Shown here piece by piece: positions 1-12,400 of a stretch of 64,000 bases of DNA. The translations under genes were made by a program, and so were the position numbers. Numbering within the stretch: position 1 is the stretch's first letter; every line of letters starts with the position of its first letter. The notes beneath the pieces were generated by a model. The model worked only from the letters and a program-made list of their open reading frames with translations. It made no database searches and was not told where the DNA came from. The DNA comes from Nilaparvata lugens (Eukaryota > Arthropoda > Insecta > Hemiptera > Delphacidae), in the NCBI RefSeq assembly GCF_014356525.2, contig NC_052504.1, positions 65,257,114 through 65,321,113 of the forward strand. The letters run 5' to 3'.

Positions 1-572
1 CTCAGTCTGTTCCTTTATTCACTAGTTTTAGCTGACATCCTTTCATTACTAGTTTTTCACTGACCTCCGATATAACAGCAGTGTGATCTGAACTTGAATC
101 ATTACATTCTTCTAATTTAATATTGTTATACACAAAGTTCCTAAATACAAAAAAAGTCTATCAAGTCTGGTATTTTGTTCTTGTCTGTTGGCCAATAAGT
201 AGGATGACCCGACGATATAGTGTCACATCTGCATTATTGAACTGCCCTAAGAACTTCTTTTCCTTTTGGATTGATTAATCTTTAGCCCCAATATGTATTC
301 TTGGCATTGAAATCACCCTCAATAATAAATCTATTACCAAGACGATTGATCATAGCCTTATACATTCCTTTTGTAATGCTATGCCTTGGTGGGCTATATA
401 TAGCTATAGTGGGCTATATAGCTAGAGTGAATTTGTATAGTTTAGTCTCAACTGAAATGGATGTGATTGGCATCTCTTCTGTTTGTATGGATGTGTTTTC
501 AAAATGTTTTATGCTATCTCTTATTATTGTTGCACTATGGCCTCTCGCTGTATTTTGAGGATGTATGGTGTG
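1..572 (-). pseudogene. Jockey-like LINE ORF2 endonuclease fragment (distal part)
   Basis: Read on the minus strand, this stretch encodes pieces of a Jockey-clade apurinic-type endonuclease, the enzyme that nicks target DNA for target-primed reverse transcription. Visible motifs include YSPPRHS, then GDFNAK followed by YWG (metal-binding and catalytic part, near 280-340), PTYWPTDKNKIPDLIDFF (near 130-210) and SSDHTAVI (near 70-95), which is the C-terminal catalytic SDH block. An in-frame stop follows near 415, another lies near 285, and further breaks are present, so it is a pseudogene. Its other part continues at 5901-6430 beyond the inserted BEL element. The left side runs out of the window, so the reverse transcriptase that should follow is not seen. 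Confidence 0.8.
568..572. repeat. Target site duplication of BEL element, left copy (gtgtg)
   Basis: The five bases gtgtg directly before the left LTR are repeated directly after the right LTR at 5901-5905. A 5-bp duplication fits BEL/Pao integrases. Confidence 0.85.
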
Positions 573-1205
573 TGGTCTGGCCAGAGAATTCGAATTGTAG
601 CGCCAGAATGCCAGACTGCAGTTCTGCCAATAGCAGGCTTGTGTTTGCGCCAGCGCAGACCGTCCTGATGCTTTGACCTTCTCGATGTCCTTGTCTAGTC
701 TATCTTGTTTCGTCAGCCCGTCTTGTTGCAAGACCAAAACTGTGTTTGTCATGTAATTTCGATCGGAGATTTCTTGTAAATAATTGTTTGAGTGTTGTAT
801 GTGTGAATTATGAATATAACTGCGGAAATAGTATTGAATTGAATTAATTTGAATCAGATTTGAATTCATAAAGAATCCAGTTCGAGCTTTGTTCAAAACA
901 CAGTGCATAGCCTGCAAGTTGAACGCGAGAAGGCAGCCCGGAAGCCAGAACCTGTCTTTTCCCAGATTTCGTCCCACCCTGAATCTGACCAAAACACCTA
1001 ATAAAGGCTTCGAAGGGCAAGTAGTCAAGATTGGAATAAATTTGGTGAGTTTTTGCTCTTTTTTATTGTTCATTAATGCAGAGTTTAACTGTACAAATAA
1101 CCTGGCTCAAATTGAAGATTGAATTTTGCCCCTTGTTTGTATTTGATTATTTAAATAGTAAATTACAGTCCTCTGGTAGCTCTAGCCTGAGCTTTGTTCA
1201 GAACA
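573..1205 (+). repeat. 5' LTR of BEL element
   Basis: This 633-bp direct repeat begins TGGTCTGG and ends TTCAGAACA, giving the canonical TG...CA termini. It matches 5269-5900 with about ten substitutions or single-base gaps. It contains CCTAATAAAGG near 997, a plausible polyadenylation signal, and a TTGGTGAGT sequence near 1041 that could act as a splice donor. A primer-binding site should follow at 1206; the sequence there contains a CCGAGCCGGGAT stretch resembling the T-arm complement of a tRNA, but I cannot assign the tRNA. Confidence 0.92.
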
Positions 1206-1766
1206 TTTTATGTTCCTGCCGAGCCGGGATGAATTTAAATTTGTAATTTGTTGATTAATTCACACATATTGGATTTAAGCAGTTTCATATATTTGTCCAA
1301 TGTTGGCATGTTGAGATGGTCTGATCCATGCTCAACTTAAGTTTGTTGTAGCCTTGTTTTAAGAGCAAGGTTTCTTGTCAATTTGTATTTGTCTGAAATT
1401 AAATTTATTTCAGTTAAAATTGTAGTTTCCTAAAACTAGGCTCATTGTACTCTTTTTCAGGAATTTGTTTGTTGGAATTTGTATTGTCCATTTTTTTTAT
1501 ACATGTTAGTGAAGGTTAATCACCAGAATGTTTTTTTTTGTTCAATTCAACAAATTATCGTTTGTTTGTGAGTTGTTGGAAGAACATTATCTAATCATAT
1601 AGTTTTGTTCTCAGCAATAGCTTATCTTGTGAATTGATAATGAAAGTTTAACTTTGATAACTTACTAGTCGTGATTCTTCCTTTCATCTAGTTTTGAACT
1701 CATTCTTGTTTTATTGTCTGTTGTTTGTATTGTCGGGGCTGAATTGTTTTTGTGTATGAGTTCAAG
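1206..1766 (+). other. BEL 5' untranslated leader
   Basis: AT-rich leader between the left LTR and the first gag-like reading frame. No ORF with recognisable content is present. The first ~25 bases should hold the primer-binding site, but no match to a specific tRNA could be confirmed by eye. Confidence 0.5.
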
Positions 1767-2665
1767 ATGGAGGGAAAATTACAGAAACAAATCAGGGTGC
1801 ATCGCGCTAAACTGGAACAATTGTATGCCAGATTGCATGAATTTATGACCTGTCTAAAAATGTCTCTGATCCAAAAGTTGCTGAGCAATTTTCAATCTTG
1901 TATCCTCGGGTGTCTCAGACCATTTCGGATTATGAAAAGACATAATTGGTGGTTAATGAGTTGGAGCTTGAGTTGAATAAAGACCATGTTGTAGCATTCA
2001 ATGACTCACATCTAGATCTATTTCAGTATATTGAAGTAGCGGCTGACACTCTCAAACAGAAAGAGGTGACTGTCGATATTGCTCAATCTTCGGCAGCTAC
2101 AGCAGCTAGTTCACAGCCAGTCGTGTCTGAGTCGGTACTGCCTAAAATCGACCTTCCGAAATTTGATAAGAACCAGACTCAATGGTCGGTGTTTTAAGGC
2201 ATTGGTACATGACAACAAGAATTTGAACGATCAGCAGAAGGTCCAATATAATATCTTGTAAGTAGACTTACTGGACAAGCAGCAAATATTTGTTGTCATT
2301 TGCCACCATTGGCTAACAATTATCAAATAATTTGGCAGGCATTATTGACCTACAATAACGATCCACGGGCGCAAGTCGATGCCTATTTCAAACAAATTTT
2401 TGAATTTCGTCCAATAAAATCAGAATCCAAGGCAGGTTGTATTGCGATTTTGGATGGGTTTTGCAGTTCAATCAATGCATTGAAGAGATTGCGACTCATT
2501 GATTTGTCAGACTCGATATTCCTCTATCATGGCTTGAGATTGCTGGATCCAAGTTCTCGTAGAAATTTTGAATCGGCCGTCCGTGACAAGGCTATGCCAA
2601 CTTATACCGATTATGTCAAATTCATTGAAAAGCAAATTAAGATTCTTCCTTCTGATGAGAAATAG
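1767..2665 (+). pseudogene. BEL gag (DUF1759-like), frameshifted
   Basis: Structural Gag polyprotein of the BEL element, which would form the virus-like particle. The start is taken at MEGKLQKQIR (1767), where a coiled N-terminus begins. The motif LPKIDLPKFDKNQTQW near 2140-2190 is the hallmark of the BEL/Pao DUF1759 Gag region, and downstream segments (2300-2665) contain the helical part ending KFIEKQIKILPSDEK. The reading frame changes near 1850-1950 and again around 2195-2300, and a stop at 2663-2665 separates it from pol, so no complete Gag can be made. The break positions look like small indels rather than programmed frameshifts, but only comparison with an intact relative would show this. 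Confidence 0.8.
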
Positions 2666-2680
2666 ACTGAATCGTTTAAT

Positions 2681-4640
2681 ATGAAGCACAAAAAGGATAA
2701 TAAATCAAAGGTGTTTGTGGTTCAATCTAATGATTCATCTAACGATGCATCTAGTAAAAATCCCAATTGTCTGAAGTGCGCAAAACCGGGTCATCGGTTA
2801 GTAGATTGTGTAAGTTTCTTGAAAATGACTCCTTGGGATCGTTATTGTTTGATTAAAGGAAAGTTTTGTTGTCTTCGTTGTCTTGATGTGGATCATTTGA
2901 GTAGAGATTGTCGTAGTAAAACTCAGTGTGCTCAATGTCGAGAATCTCATCATTCTTTATTGCACTTTTCCAGATCAAGTTCCAATGAAGGTGTTGCGTC
3001 CTCGTCGAACTCCAAGGCAGGTGGCACATCACCTATTAGTTGTTGTTCTACATCCAACGATGTAGGAAATTTGACCGTTGTGTTGTTGACCATCACTGCA
3101 CATGTTCGAGATTGTAATGATCAGCTTTGTGATGTTCGTTTCTTGGTTGACACCAGGAGTCAGTGTCATTTTGTTACAGCCAAATTGTGTCAGCGTTTGA
3201 GACTACCATTCCAGCCCATGAAAACCGTTGTTCGTGGATTCGGTGGTGGTACTAGTGAAGTTCGAGGTCATACTTGTGTGTCGATTCAGTCGAAGTTGGA
3301 TCCTACCGTCAAGTTTTCAATGGATGCCACAGTGGTAGATAAAATCATCGACAAGTTGCCATCTTGTGAAATTGACAGATCCAAACTTCATCATCTTGAA
3401 AATCTCACACTGGCTGACAACAGATTCTACCTTCGTAGTAGAATAGATGGCATCATTGGTGTGGAGTTAGTTCCTCACTTGCTACGTGGGAGTCCTAGTA
3501 CAGGTGAATCACACAAATTGATGACTGTTAATAGTGTCTTCGGTCACATTCTGATGGGGAGAGCGCCGATTCTCACTTCAACAACGAATGTGTCGAATTG
3601 TTTTACAGCCATCTGTAGTCCATTCGTTAGTAGTCCATCGTTGGATAGTTTTGTGGAACGTTTTTGGGAGTTGGAATCGTGCCCTGCACCAAGCTGTCAA
3701 CTGAAACCGGAAGAGTTGGAGTGTGAGGTAAATTTTTGGAAGTCTGTACATCGTGTGAATTCTGGTCGTTTTGTTGTTGCCTTGTCATTTGTGGAGCCGC
3801 CCAGCAGCTTGGGAGACTCGTATGCTGTCGCCGAACGCAGACTGCTGACTTTGGAGAGACGACTAGAGCTTGACAGCAATACTCGTATTTCATATCATGA
3901 AATATTGATTGATTACCTACGTCAGGGTCACATGTCGTTTGTAGCAGATCAGACAGACCGAGGTGGTTACTATATACCACATCACGCCATCGTGAAAGCA
4001 AGCAGCACTACCACGCCCATCCGAATTGTATTTGATGCTGGTTCCAGAACATCATCTGGTTTGTCATTGAACCAAGTTCTTCATTCTGGTCCCAAATTGC
4101 AGACTGACATTTTTGTTTTGTTAGTTAATTTTCGTTTGTTCCCAATCGCAGTAACTGCCGACATTAAACAAATGTATCAACAGATATTAGTGGAGGATTC
4201 CTGCCATCGTGATCAGCGTGTATTGTGGAGTTTTTCGCTGGAGGATCCAATCGAAATTTATCAGCTAAATTGTGTTGTTTTTGGTGTTTCAAGCTCTCCA
4301 TATTTGGCGCTTCGCACCGTCCACCAGCTTGTGGAGGAGGATGGAAATCGTTTTCCGGCAGCCAAGGCGAGAATACCAAGAGTTCATGGACGACTTAGTC
4401 ACATCTGTCGCCACAGAGTCAGAGGCCGCGGAGCTGTATCGTCAGTCCAAGCAGCTGTTTGAGGGAGGAGGTTTCTCGCTCACAAAGTGGACTTCAAATT
4501 CACCATCAATGTTGGAGAAATTCTCGGAGGAAGAGAAATCGTTTTCGTACAAGGATTTCGAAGCAGACAACTCCTTGGCTATCTTGGGATTGAATTGGCA
4601 ACCTAGTACTGATCTGTTTCAGTTTTCAGTCAAGAGTGGT
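2681..4640 (+). pseudogene. BEL pol: zinc knuckles, aspartic protease, reverse transcriptase
   Basis: A long frame of 593 codons (2681-4462) starts with a cysteine-rich region: CLKCAKPGHRLVDC, then CLRCLDVDHLSRDC, then CAQCRESHH. These are the nucleic-acid-binding knuckles. The DUF1758 aspartic protease follows at about 3080-3500, but its catalytic triplet reads VDTRSQ instead of DTG/DSG, so Gly is replaced by Arg and the protease should be dead. Reverse transcriptase begins near 3990 with RIVFDAGSRTSSGLSLN and continues with TADIKQMYQQI and the Tyr-rich palm region. Near 4365 the frame slips +1, and the catalytic YVDD-like box appears in the other frame as FMDDL (near 4390), followed by thumb-like sequence to about 4640. 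RNase H is then missing. Confidence 0.88.
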
Positions 4641-4659
4641 GAGGTCGTCGCTACTGAGA

Positions 4660-5130
4660 ATTGTAACTCTTGTTCTCAAATTCTTACAAATCTTACCCCA
4701 ATCAGAAGAATCAGATTTCGATGTTGCTGAGAGGTATCTATGTAAAGTGGTACAGAAGATACATTTTTCATCTGAATTTGTGCAATTAGAGAAGGGAGAA
4801 GATTGTTCTATGCACCTACGTCGCCTGTCTCCATTCATTGATAAAGGTGTGATTCGCGTCGGCGGTCGTTTGTCTCATGCTGGACTTGAATTTGAGACTT
4901 GTCATCAGATGATCTTACCAAAATCCGACGCTTTCGTATCAATGTTGATTGATTATCATCACAAGAAGAATTGTCATGCTGGACCTTCGTTATTGTTGTC
5001 CTTGATCAGACAGAAATTCTGGATACTGTCTGCTCGCTCTATTATTCGTATTTGTATCTTTAAGTGTAATCGTTGTTTCCATATTCGACCTGGTAACAAA
5101 ATTATATCCACTCCCAACTTAATAGTTGTT
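4660..5130 (+). pseudogene. BEL integrase zinc-binding remnant; catalytic core deleted
   Basis: In a third frame the sequence resumes with the region before BEL integrase (SEESDFDVAERYL) and then the H2C2 zinc-binding domain: IRVGGRLSHAGL, YHHKKNCHAG and FKCNRCFHIRPG, with the paired His and Cys residues visible at about 4950-5090. A normal BEL element then has an rve catalytic core of about 150 residues with a D,D-35-E triad. Here the frame passes straight into low-complexity T/G-rich sequence and the polypurine tract, so the core and C-terminus are deleted. The frame breaks near 4640 on its left side, consistent with a second internal deletion removing RNase H. Confidence 0.8.
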
Positions 5131-5255
5131 GTAATTGTTCCATTTTTTCTTTTGTGTTGTTTTTTGGTGTTGATGTTTTGTTCTTTTTGGCATGTCTGGA
5201 TTTTTCCTTTCCTTGGTTTTTTCAGTTTTGTAACTTGGCTGAAAAATAGTTTTTC

Positions 5256-5266
5256 AAAGGCGGGGG
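5256..5266 (+). promoter_or_regulatory. Polypurine tract of BEL element
   Basis: The purine-rich run AAAGGCGGGGG lies two bases before the right LTR. This is the expected position for the plus-strand primer of reverse transcription; one pyrimidine interrupts it. Confidence 0.7.
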
Positions 5267-5268
5267 TA

Positions 5269-5900
5269 TGGTCTGGCCAGAGAATTCGAATTGTAGCGCC
5301 AGAATGCCAGACTGCAGATCTGCCAATAGCAGGCTTGTGTTTGCGCCAGCGCAGACCGTCCTGCTGCTTTGGCCTTCTCGATGTCCTTGTCTAGTCTGTC
5401 TTGTTTCGTCAGCCCGTCTTGTTGCAAGACCAAAATTGTGTTTGTCATGTAATTTCGATCAGAAATTTCTTGTATATAATTGTTTGAGTGTTGTGTGTGT
5501 GAATTATGAATATAACTGCGGAAATAGTATTGAATTGAATTAATTTGAATCAGATTTGAATTCATAAAGAATCCAGTTCGAGCTTTGTTCAAAACACAGT
5601 GCATAGCCTGCAAGTTGAACGCGAGAAGGCAGCCCGGAAGCCAGAACTGTCTTTTCCCAGATTTCGTCCCACCCTGAATCTGACCAAAACACCTAATAAA
5701 GGCTTCGAAGGGCAAGTAGTCAAGATTGGAATAAATTTGGTGAGTTTTTGCTCTTTTTTATTGTTCATTAATGCAGAGTTTAACTGTACAAATAACCTGG
5801 CTCAAATTGAAGATTGAATTTTGCCCCTTGTTTGTATTTGATTATTTAAATAGTAAATTACAGTCCTCTGGTAGCTCTAGCCTGAGCTTTGTTCAGAACA
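5269..5900 (+). repeat. 3' LTR of BEL element
   Basis: This 632-bp copy of the left LTR starts TGGTCTGG and ends TTCAGAACA. It keeps the same AATAAA near 5696 and the same GGTGAGT motif near 5739. It is followed by the second gtgtg at 5901-5905. Confidence 0.92.
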
Positions 5901-5905
5901 GTGTG
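5901..5905. repeat. Target site duplication of BEL element, right copy (gtgtg)
   Basis: Identical to 568-572. After removing the BEL element and one copy, the minus-strand endonuclease reading of the Jockey-like LINE becomes continuous across the site. Confidence 0.85.
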
Positions 5906-6430
5906 GTAAACTATGTAGCCTCCGAGTCTATTCAGGATTCCTTAGTAAAGTGAGTCTCCGATATTAAGCATATGTCTATGTTCCTAATCTGTAGTATTGC
6001 CAACAATTCCTGTTGTCTCTGTTGCAGCAAACAAGTACCAGCTAATTATTGGTAACATCCAAAATCTTAAATCCCCTAGCTTTAAGATCAGCCACAATGC
6101 TTTCTGGTTCACAAGACTGGTGTAGCTTTTTTGCCATCACTCTTATTTGCCTGGTCTGCTTATTCTCATATAAAAACCAGGAGTATTTTCCTTCATTAAG
6201 CCATTTCGTAGATTTCCGAAAATCCTCTTCATCAGTGAAATTTATCTTTAATTTATTTCCTAATAACTCTTTGAAATTGAATGTTCCTTTTCTTGCTATT
6301 TTACAAATTTCTTTTTGTATGATTTGAAAGGGTTTGACATTTTCTATGATAACTGGTGGGAGGGGAGGTGACTTTCTCTTCTCAGAATTTTTCAACTGCT
6401 ACCTTGAATATTTGTACTTCTTTCTTTTTC
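5906..6430 (-). pseudogene. Jockey-like LINE ORF1 end and start of ORF2 endonuclease
   Basis: On the minus strand, 6395-6042 encodes a 117-residue fragment of a Jockey Gag-like ORF1. It contains PPVIIENVKPFQ, LLGNKLKINF, DFRKSTKWLNEGKYSW and CEPESIVADLKARGFKI, the conserved block just before the zinc knuckles of Jockey ORF1. The knuckle region is absent. The sequence jumps to the endonuclease N-terminus at about 5990-5906, where LQIRNIDICLISETHFT contains the conserved SET catalytic motif. ORF1 and ORF2 are thus joined by an internal deletion. The endonuclease continues at 572-1 beyond the BEL insertion. Confidence 0.82.
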
Positions 6431-9400
6431 TCCTCTTCACGGATTATTGGTGGAGAACTGGAGAATTAAATAATGACATTGAATACTTACAATAACTTAC
6501 ACACAAGGAGTATACATAAACTTTTGTTGTTACTGTATATCAATATAATATATCCATTTTATAATTTGTTTTTCATAAATAATGTTCATTTATAATGCTA
6601 ACAATTCTGATCAATTTATTATTGTAGATTCCCTCATCCTTTTATAACGAAGTAAAAATAATAATTCGTAGTGAATGGCATCCGCTTACATTATTTTATG
6701 TGATACGCAAGGCCTGATAGATCTCAGATCTATGCTAGCATTTTGAGCCTTTCAGCATTTTAGATTAGGTTAATCATAACATTGATTTAACGTAGAAATG
6801 CTGTTTTAGTACAATAATTTTATAATTTATATAATAAATAGTATGAACTTTCAATTTATTGAATGGAAGAGACAGATTCAATAGAATATCATTATCAGTA
6901 ACGGTAAACGTTGATAAGTAGTTTATCAGAAGATAGTTTGCTGTTTCTGCCTTGACCCTTCATAATATAATTTAGAGAAATAAGTGGTTTTTTATATAGC
7001 CACTACGAAGAATCGTCACATCATGTAATTTCAGTTTCAGATTTGAGTTTGGTTGTCCATTTTCATTGGGAGTGAAGACGATAAATGAGTTTTATATGTA
7101 ATTTTGTAAGTTAAAATACGGCTCTTCAACCAAGTACGAATTAAATTTAGCCCCGTGTTGGCTGATTTAGAAACTTCATCCCGATTCCCATCATGGAACA
7201 GAAAGGCTGTATCGTTGCAAATGAAATAATGCTACAGTTTTAGATGTTGAAGTTGAGAAGATCGTTAACATAGATGAAAAGGAAACTATTGCGGCTGTGA
7301 ATATTTTGTATTGAATTCATATGGCGATACTTGTGAGAAACATTAAAATTCAGACCTCTTTAAGACTGAATTAATCACTACTATATTGATTCGATTGAAG
7401 CTTGCAAACGATTTTGAACAATAGAGTAATTATTGAAGTTGATAGCTAGGAATCAGTAAGAATGGTACGAACCACAGAATACAATAGAAGTTTTATCTGG
7501 TACGAACAGAACGGTTAGGTCGATATGTTGCTCTCACCTTTCTATCGACCTTCTATATCTATTTATATTGCATGTAGGTTAACGTCTGCAAACGTATTCA
7601 TTATAGTGGCTTTCATCTTCACCGCGACTTAATCGTTCTGTTGATTCAAGTATATGAGTTAAAATATTGAAGGATAATGATTCAAGTATAACCTGTGATA
7701 GTTGGGATGATGGTCGAAGAAAATGGCAGACAATTTAAGTCAGAATATCACGCTACAAGTGGATAAATTCAGCATAAACCGGAGCGTGATGAGGGGGTTC
7801 ACATTCCTTAAACAACTTCAAAACAGCTAAGTAATTTTTTTATGAAGGTGGCCATATACATTCATAATGATTTAGAAAGTAGAAACCAGTACCCCGATAT
7901 TCCAATAAATTTGTGACAACTCCGAGTCTTTTCACCCAATAAAAAGATAACAACTGTAACATCATCTTCACTACTGCATAAGAGTTGCCTAAACATCATG
8001 AGATCTTTAATACATACTCCATCTACTCCATGGTGTATATACCAATATTAAGATACAATACTATTATCATTAAAGATGAATCTGGTGCGAATGCAACTAG
8101 AGTCCATCAAAGATGCTGTTTTAGTGTTTGACGTAATATTCGGCTGGAACTGGACTTTTTGAATTTTTCATGGATATCTTTGACAGAAAAAACATCACAT
8201 TTCCAAAACTAATAGTCACCATAAAGAGAATAATATATTTTCTTTTAGCAGCAAAGGTTACAATCGAAACTTGTAAATAACAACAAAACGAAACCATAAT
8301 AACGAAATAATAACAACGAAACAAACCTCTAAATAATTTCACAGTGGAGAAACACAAATTGTAACAACAAGAACAGCTGTATAGCCAATGGCCATGTAAT
8401 TGCAATTTAACGACCACAAACAAGGAGCCAGATCCAGTGACGGCGATGGGGAATTGGGAAGGGTCGGAAGCGATGTGTCTCATCGCGCTGATACATCTTA
8501 CTTGTTCGACTAATGGTCCCCAAGGAACATTCCAGACCCACACAGACCCAGACATCGTTAGCTACACAAAGATGGAGGATTCATATTTGAAGATCATCAA
8601 AAACTTGAAGTAAGCAGTTTATGCTTGAAACCATTATCGTAATAGATCTGAACAAATGAGAAATAGTTTTGATTTTAGTCAATCTGTTCTAGAACATCAA
8701 CAAATTCTATATTTAAGCTTCATGAATATTATTAAAGAGAAGTATAATCATCCTAGAAGATGAATCAATACTATCACATCTCATGAGAAGATGATTTTAT
8801 CACAATTTTATCGATATCGATCAATTGGTTCAATCTTAAACATTCCTAATACCAATTCTTGTAGCAGTGGTGAGGAAACGACATTTGCACGATCATTGAC
8901 CCTGTGATCCATACCATCTATTTGATCATAATTTTGTGAACTAACGTAATACACATTGTTTTGATCAATTTTTATAATTATCACAACAATGAAATGAAAT
9001 AATAATTATTCTTCTCCAAAATCACATTAAATTGTGAAAATATGAATACTTAGCAAGTGATATTGGAGATGACTTCTGACAAGGGTTATGGGGCTGTTAG
9101 TGAGAAACGAGTTCTAAAATTAAAGTTTTGCACATTATAACACATTATCACACTCCAATAGAATCGATTACAATCCAGTAACACGAAAATATTATAATGG
9201 TACTGTAGAAAATTAGTTCACATGATAGAAATAGGAAACACGTATCTCGTTACCAAGTATTTGATAAAAATAGTGTTATAGACTTTCAAAAATGAAGGAT
9301 TTAGTAGTATTTACTAATTTATATTGAATGATTTTAATACTTCAACTCTATATTCAATGTGTGTGATATTGTGAGTGTACAATTTATTACTTGAATTTTG

Positions 9401-12400
9401 GGAAATGAAGAATCAAATGATTCTGTAAAGTTATGGAGTTTAAATGTCACATAGTGTGAAATGAATCTATAAAATTTCAATTGCTCTATAAAAAGCAACA
9501 TACAAACAACTCAGAATTTATATATATTCAAGAATTAGTTTAGCAAATATGAGAAATAAAGTATGATATACTTCAAACTTCAATTTGATGGAAGCACTCT
9601 GATCAATTCACAGTGGTAGTTTCATCAATACTGAGGAAAGTCTCTCTCTTCATAGGCTTATATTAACTGTGACTTCTACATAAAGTGAGTACTCGATATC
9701 TATATATGCACTAGACTTGTCAACAGTGCTTGCAGTGTTGAATCTGTATTTGCTATGCTCCAGTTTCAAGAGAAGTTTGTTGAGATGAATATTAAGTTCC
9801 ACCACATATAGCGTGGTTTAGAATAATTTAGAACTTTCCCGAAGTTTAAAACAAAAGTTTTTGTAATGCATTCAGTTTAAAGCTTTATCATGAGTGAAAA
9901 GAATAATCACAATCTCATAATTCTAAGTAAGAGTTAACCAGTCCTTCTCCTTTAGCAACATGATTATTCCGTGCAATATTGAATGAAATTCCTTAGAATC
10001 CTCGAATATAGAATATTCTTAGATGAATAGAATATTTTAAGAATAATCGTCGATATTCGCAGACCTATGGGAGTGCTTCCAAACAAGCACTTTAGAAATT
10101 CAAATCTATTGAAAAAGTATTCTCTTCCAGAATTTCCTCCTTGCAGAACGAATCGTGAATGCTGACTGATTGGGGAAATCCACTCAGTTCCTCACCACAA
10201 ACGTAATTAATCTACCACTTTCTAATTACGAAATTTCTGAAAACTCAAATTCAATTTCAAATGTTTCACAATGGTCTGGGTTTTCGAACGATGTGTTTCC
10301 GAATATGCCTTCAAAATCTCTCTAGTTCTTCTCTTTTCTTGACAATGAAATATTTCACAATAATATTACCCCTTACAGATAAAATAGTCAATTGAATAGA
10401 ATTTACGATTTGAATGGTATACGATACTGATAACCTTTTCAATGGGAGAAGTAGTCAATAATTGGAATTATTTCATGATACTTCCAATTTGTGATAAAAT
10501 CAGAAAGTTAAAATACAATATGGTATTTTTCCTATTACAAGTAATATTGTGTGTTCTGGCCATTGTGTGATGTCAGAGGCCACCAGGTAACTACTGATTT
10601 TGTCATCAAGACATATTATCTCTAATAAAAATGCTAATAAACATGAATCAAACATCTGAAATCGATTGAACAACTTAGCAAAGCTCGACGAAGTTTGAGA
10701 GCGACTGTACGGATTGTTTTGGAGTCTTGTAAGCTATCAATTGATTCTGTCAACTGGAAACTGATTCTTGCTCGTGCTTCCCTTTACCAGTGATCGATTC
10801 CTCAGTCTGGGAAGAACAGCCGCTTATAATCGCATCAGAAAACATAATACGTCAGTTGCCTTTTGGAGAAAATAAATCGCTCTCAAGCAAGCTCAAGTAC
10901 AGGCTTGGAGCCTCCTTTCTGCAGACATGCACCCTTTATCAGGTTTACTCAAAGTAGTATGCTCATACTTGAGTTAATACAATATCAAGGAAAAGTTTGC
11001 ATTTTTCGAAAAATATTGTAACATCATATCAAATCTATCTCTTCTTACTACAATATAATATAGTATAAGCGAATTGAAATTTATTTCTGAGTCTAGAAAG
11101 AAAATCTTCTTGTTTCTCTTCGGAAAGGTTTCGAAGAAGATATGTATTATAAATTAATAGCATCGAATGTGTGTTGTTCAACTTTTCATCAATTTTTCGC
11201 TTTCAGCTCGACAAATCTACGGATCCAAGAATATTTGAACTATCCAATATTGATAAATTGGTACTATTCCAGATTCAATAAATATGTATCTGAAGTATTG
11301 CAATATTGATAAACGTACTGGAGGGAATACATGTGATACAATTGAATATATCATATCAAATACTAAGATACTGAAATTCAAATGCTCAAGTGATTTCAAA
11401 ACATTAATCAAACAAAACGTAATCAAAATTTGTTTCATGAAGAACTTAATTTCCATTCATTCATGATATATCATTGTTCCAGGAGTAAATTTTCTCTAGG
11501 CCTATTGGTTGTTCAGTAGGCCTAGTTTATCAATTTTTAGTTCCAGTTCATCCTTCCCTTCGAGCAGATGAGCACCCTATATGATGAATACACGTTGCAA
11601 GAGAGACAAAGTTGAAATCTCCAACTCTGTTATCATGGAAATGAGTAAAAATAACCAATTGTAAATGCCTACGCCTCTATCTATTTCAGTCGAGATTATT
11701 TGTTGGAGCAGAGAGCATAATACAGTCACATCGAAGCAGAATCATGAAGCGTGTTGATGATGTCAATTCCTGAAGCTTTATAATGTGCGATTACTTGCGA
11801 TTACTTTAATGTGCGAAGCTTTATAATCTGCTTCACTAACAGATTATACGCTACACCCTTTCCATGTAATGGCGCCTGTAAGTCTATTACGCCCTATTAC
11901 AAAGCGCTTCACACAAAATCGTTTCCAATTCCAGTATCATTGGATCTTCAAAATGCATATGGTAGAATCAGTATTAGAGCAGCTCCAATTGCAATGATGA
12001 ACGATTTAAATCATTTGTATCACAGTTGTAGAGCTGCGGTATCGTTTGATAACAAATAGACGTGCTTTGGATTCATATGCGCCCTCATACACTACCATTA
12101 AATCCGATCCACATAATGTTATTACTCATTTTCCAATATAGGTGTAGTGATTGTAATAAGTTAAGTGATAGTCTCATTACATGAAGACTATCAATATTAT
12201 TACGAATGTTGGAGTGATAAAAATAAGCTCTATCAACGAATCATAACATTTATGATTGTGTCACGAATAATGTCGAATTAAAACAATCACACTTTCTATT
12301 ATAGTCGATACAAAGTGAACAATAAAGCTGGCAAAAGCTCATAGAACTAAGGTCTGTTAAGTATTGCATGATATCATTCAAAGAATAAATAAGTGGGTTC

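Larger units (their letters stand above)
573..5900 (+). mobile_element. BEL/Pao LTR retrotransposon, internally deleted and frameshifted
   Basis: A 5.3-kb LTR retrotransposon is bounded by two near-identical LTRs and a perfect 5-bp target duplication. The internal order is gag (DUF1759-like), CCHC-type knuckles, DUF1758-type aspartic protease, reverse transcriptase and integrase zinc-binding domain, which is the BEL/Pao order. It is smaller than a full BEL element because RNase H and the whole integrase catalytic core are missing, and gag and pol carry frameshifts. It could only move with help from a complete relative. It sits inside a minus-strand Jockey-like LINE. The LTRs differ at roughly ten visible positions, so the insertion is fairly young. 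Confidence 0.93.

Noticed and set aside
414..1073. 219-codon minus-strand frame across the left BEL LTR
   Set aside because: It joins a LINE endonuclease piece to LTR sequence; the LTR part has no protein similarity and is repeated in the right LTR frame at 5254-5715.
8121..8555. 144-codon minus-strand frame
   Set aside because: No domain or codon bias; Cys/Phe/Tyr-rich translation of AT-rich DNA.
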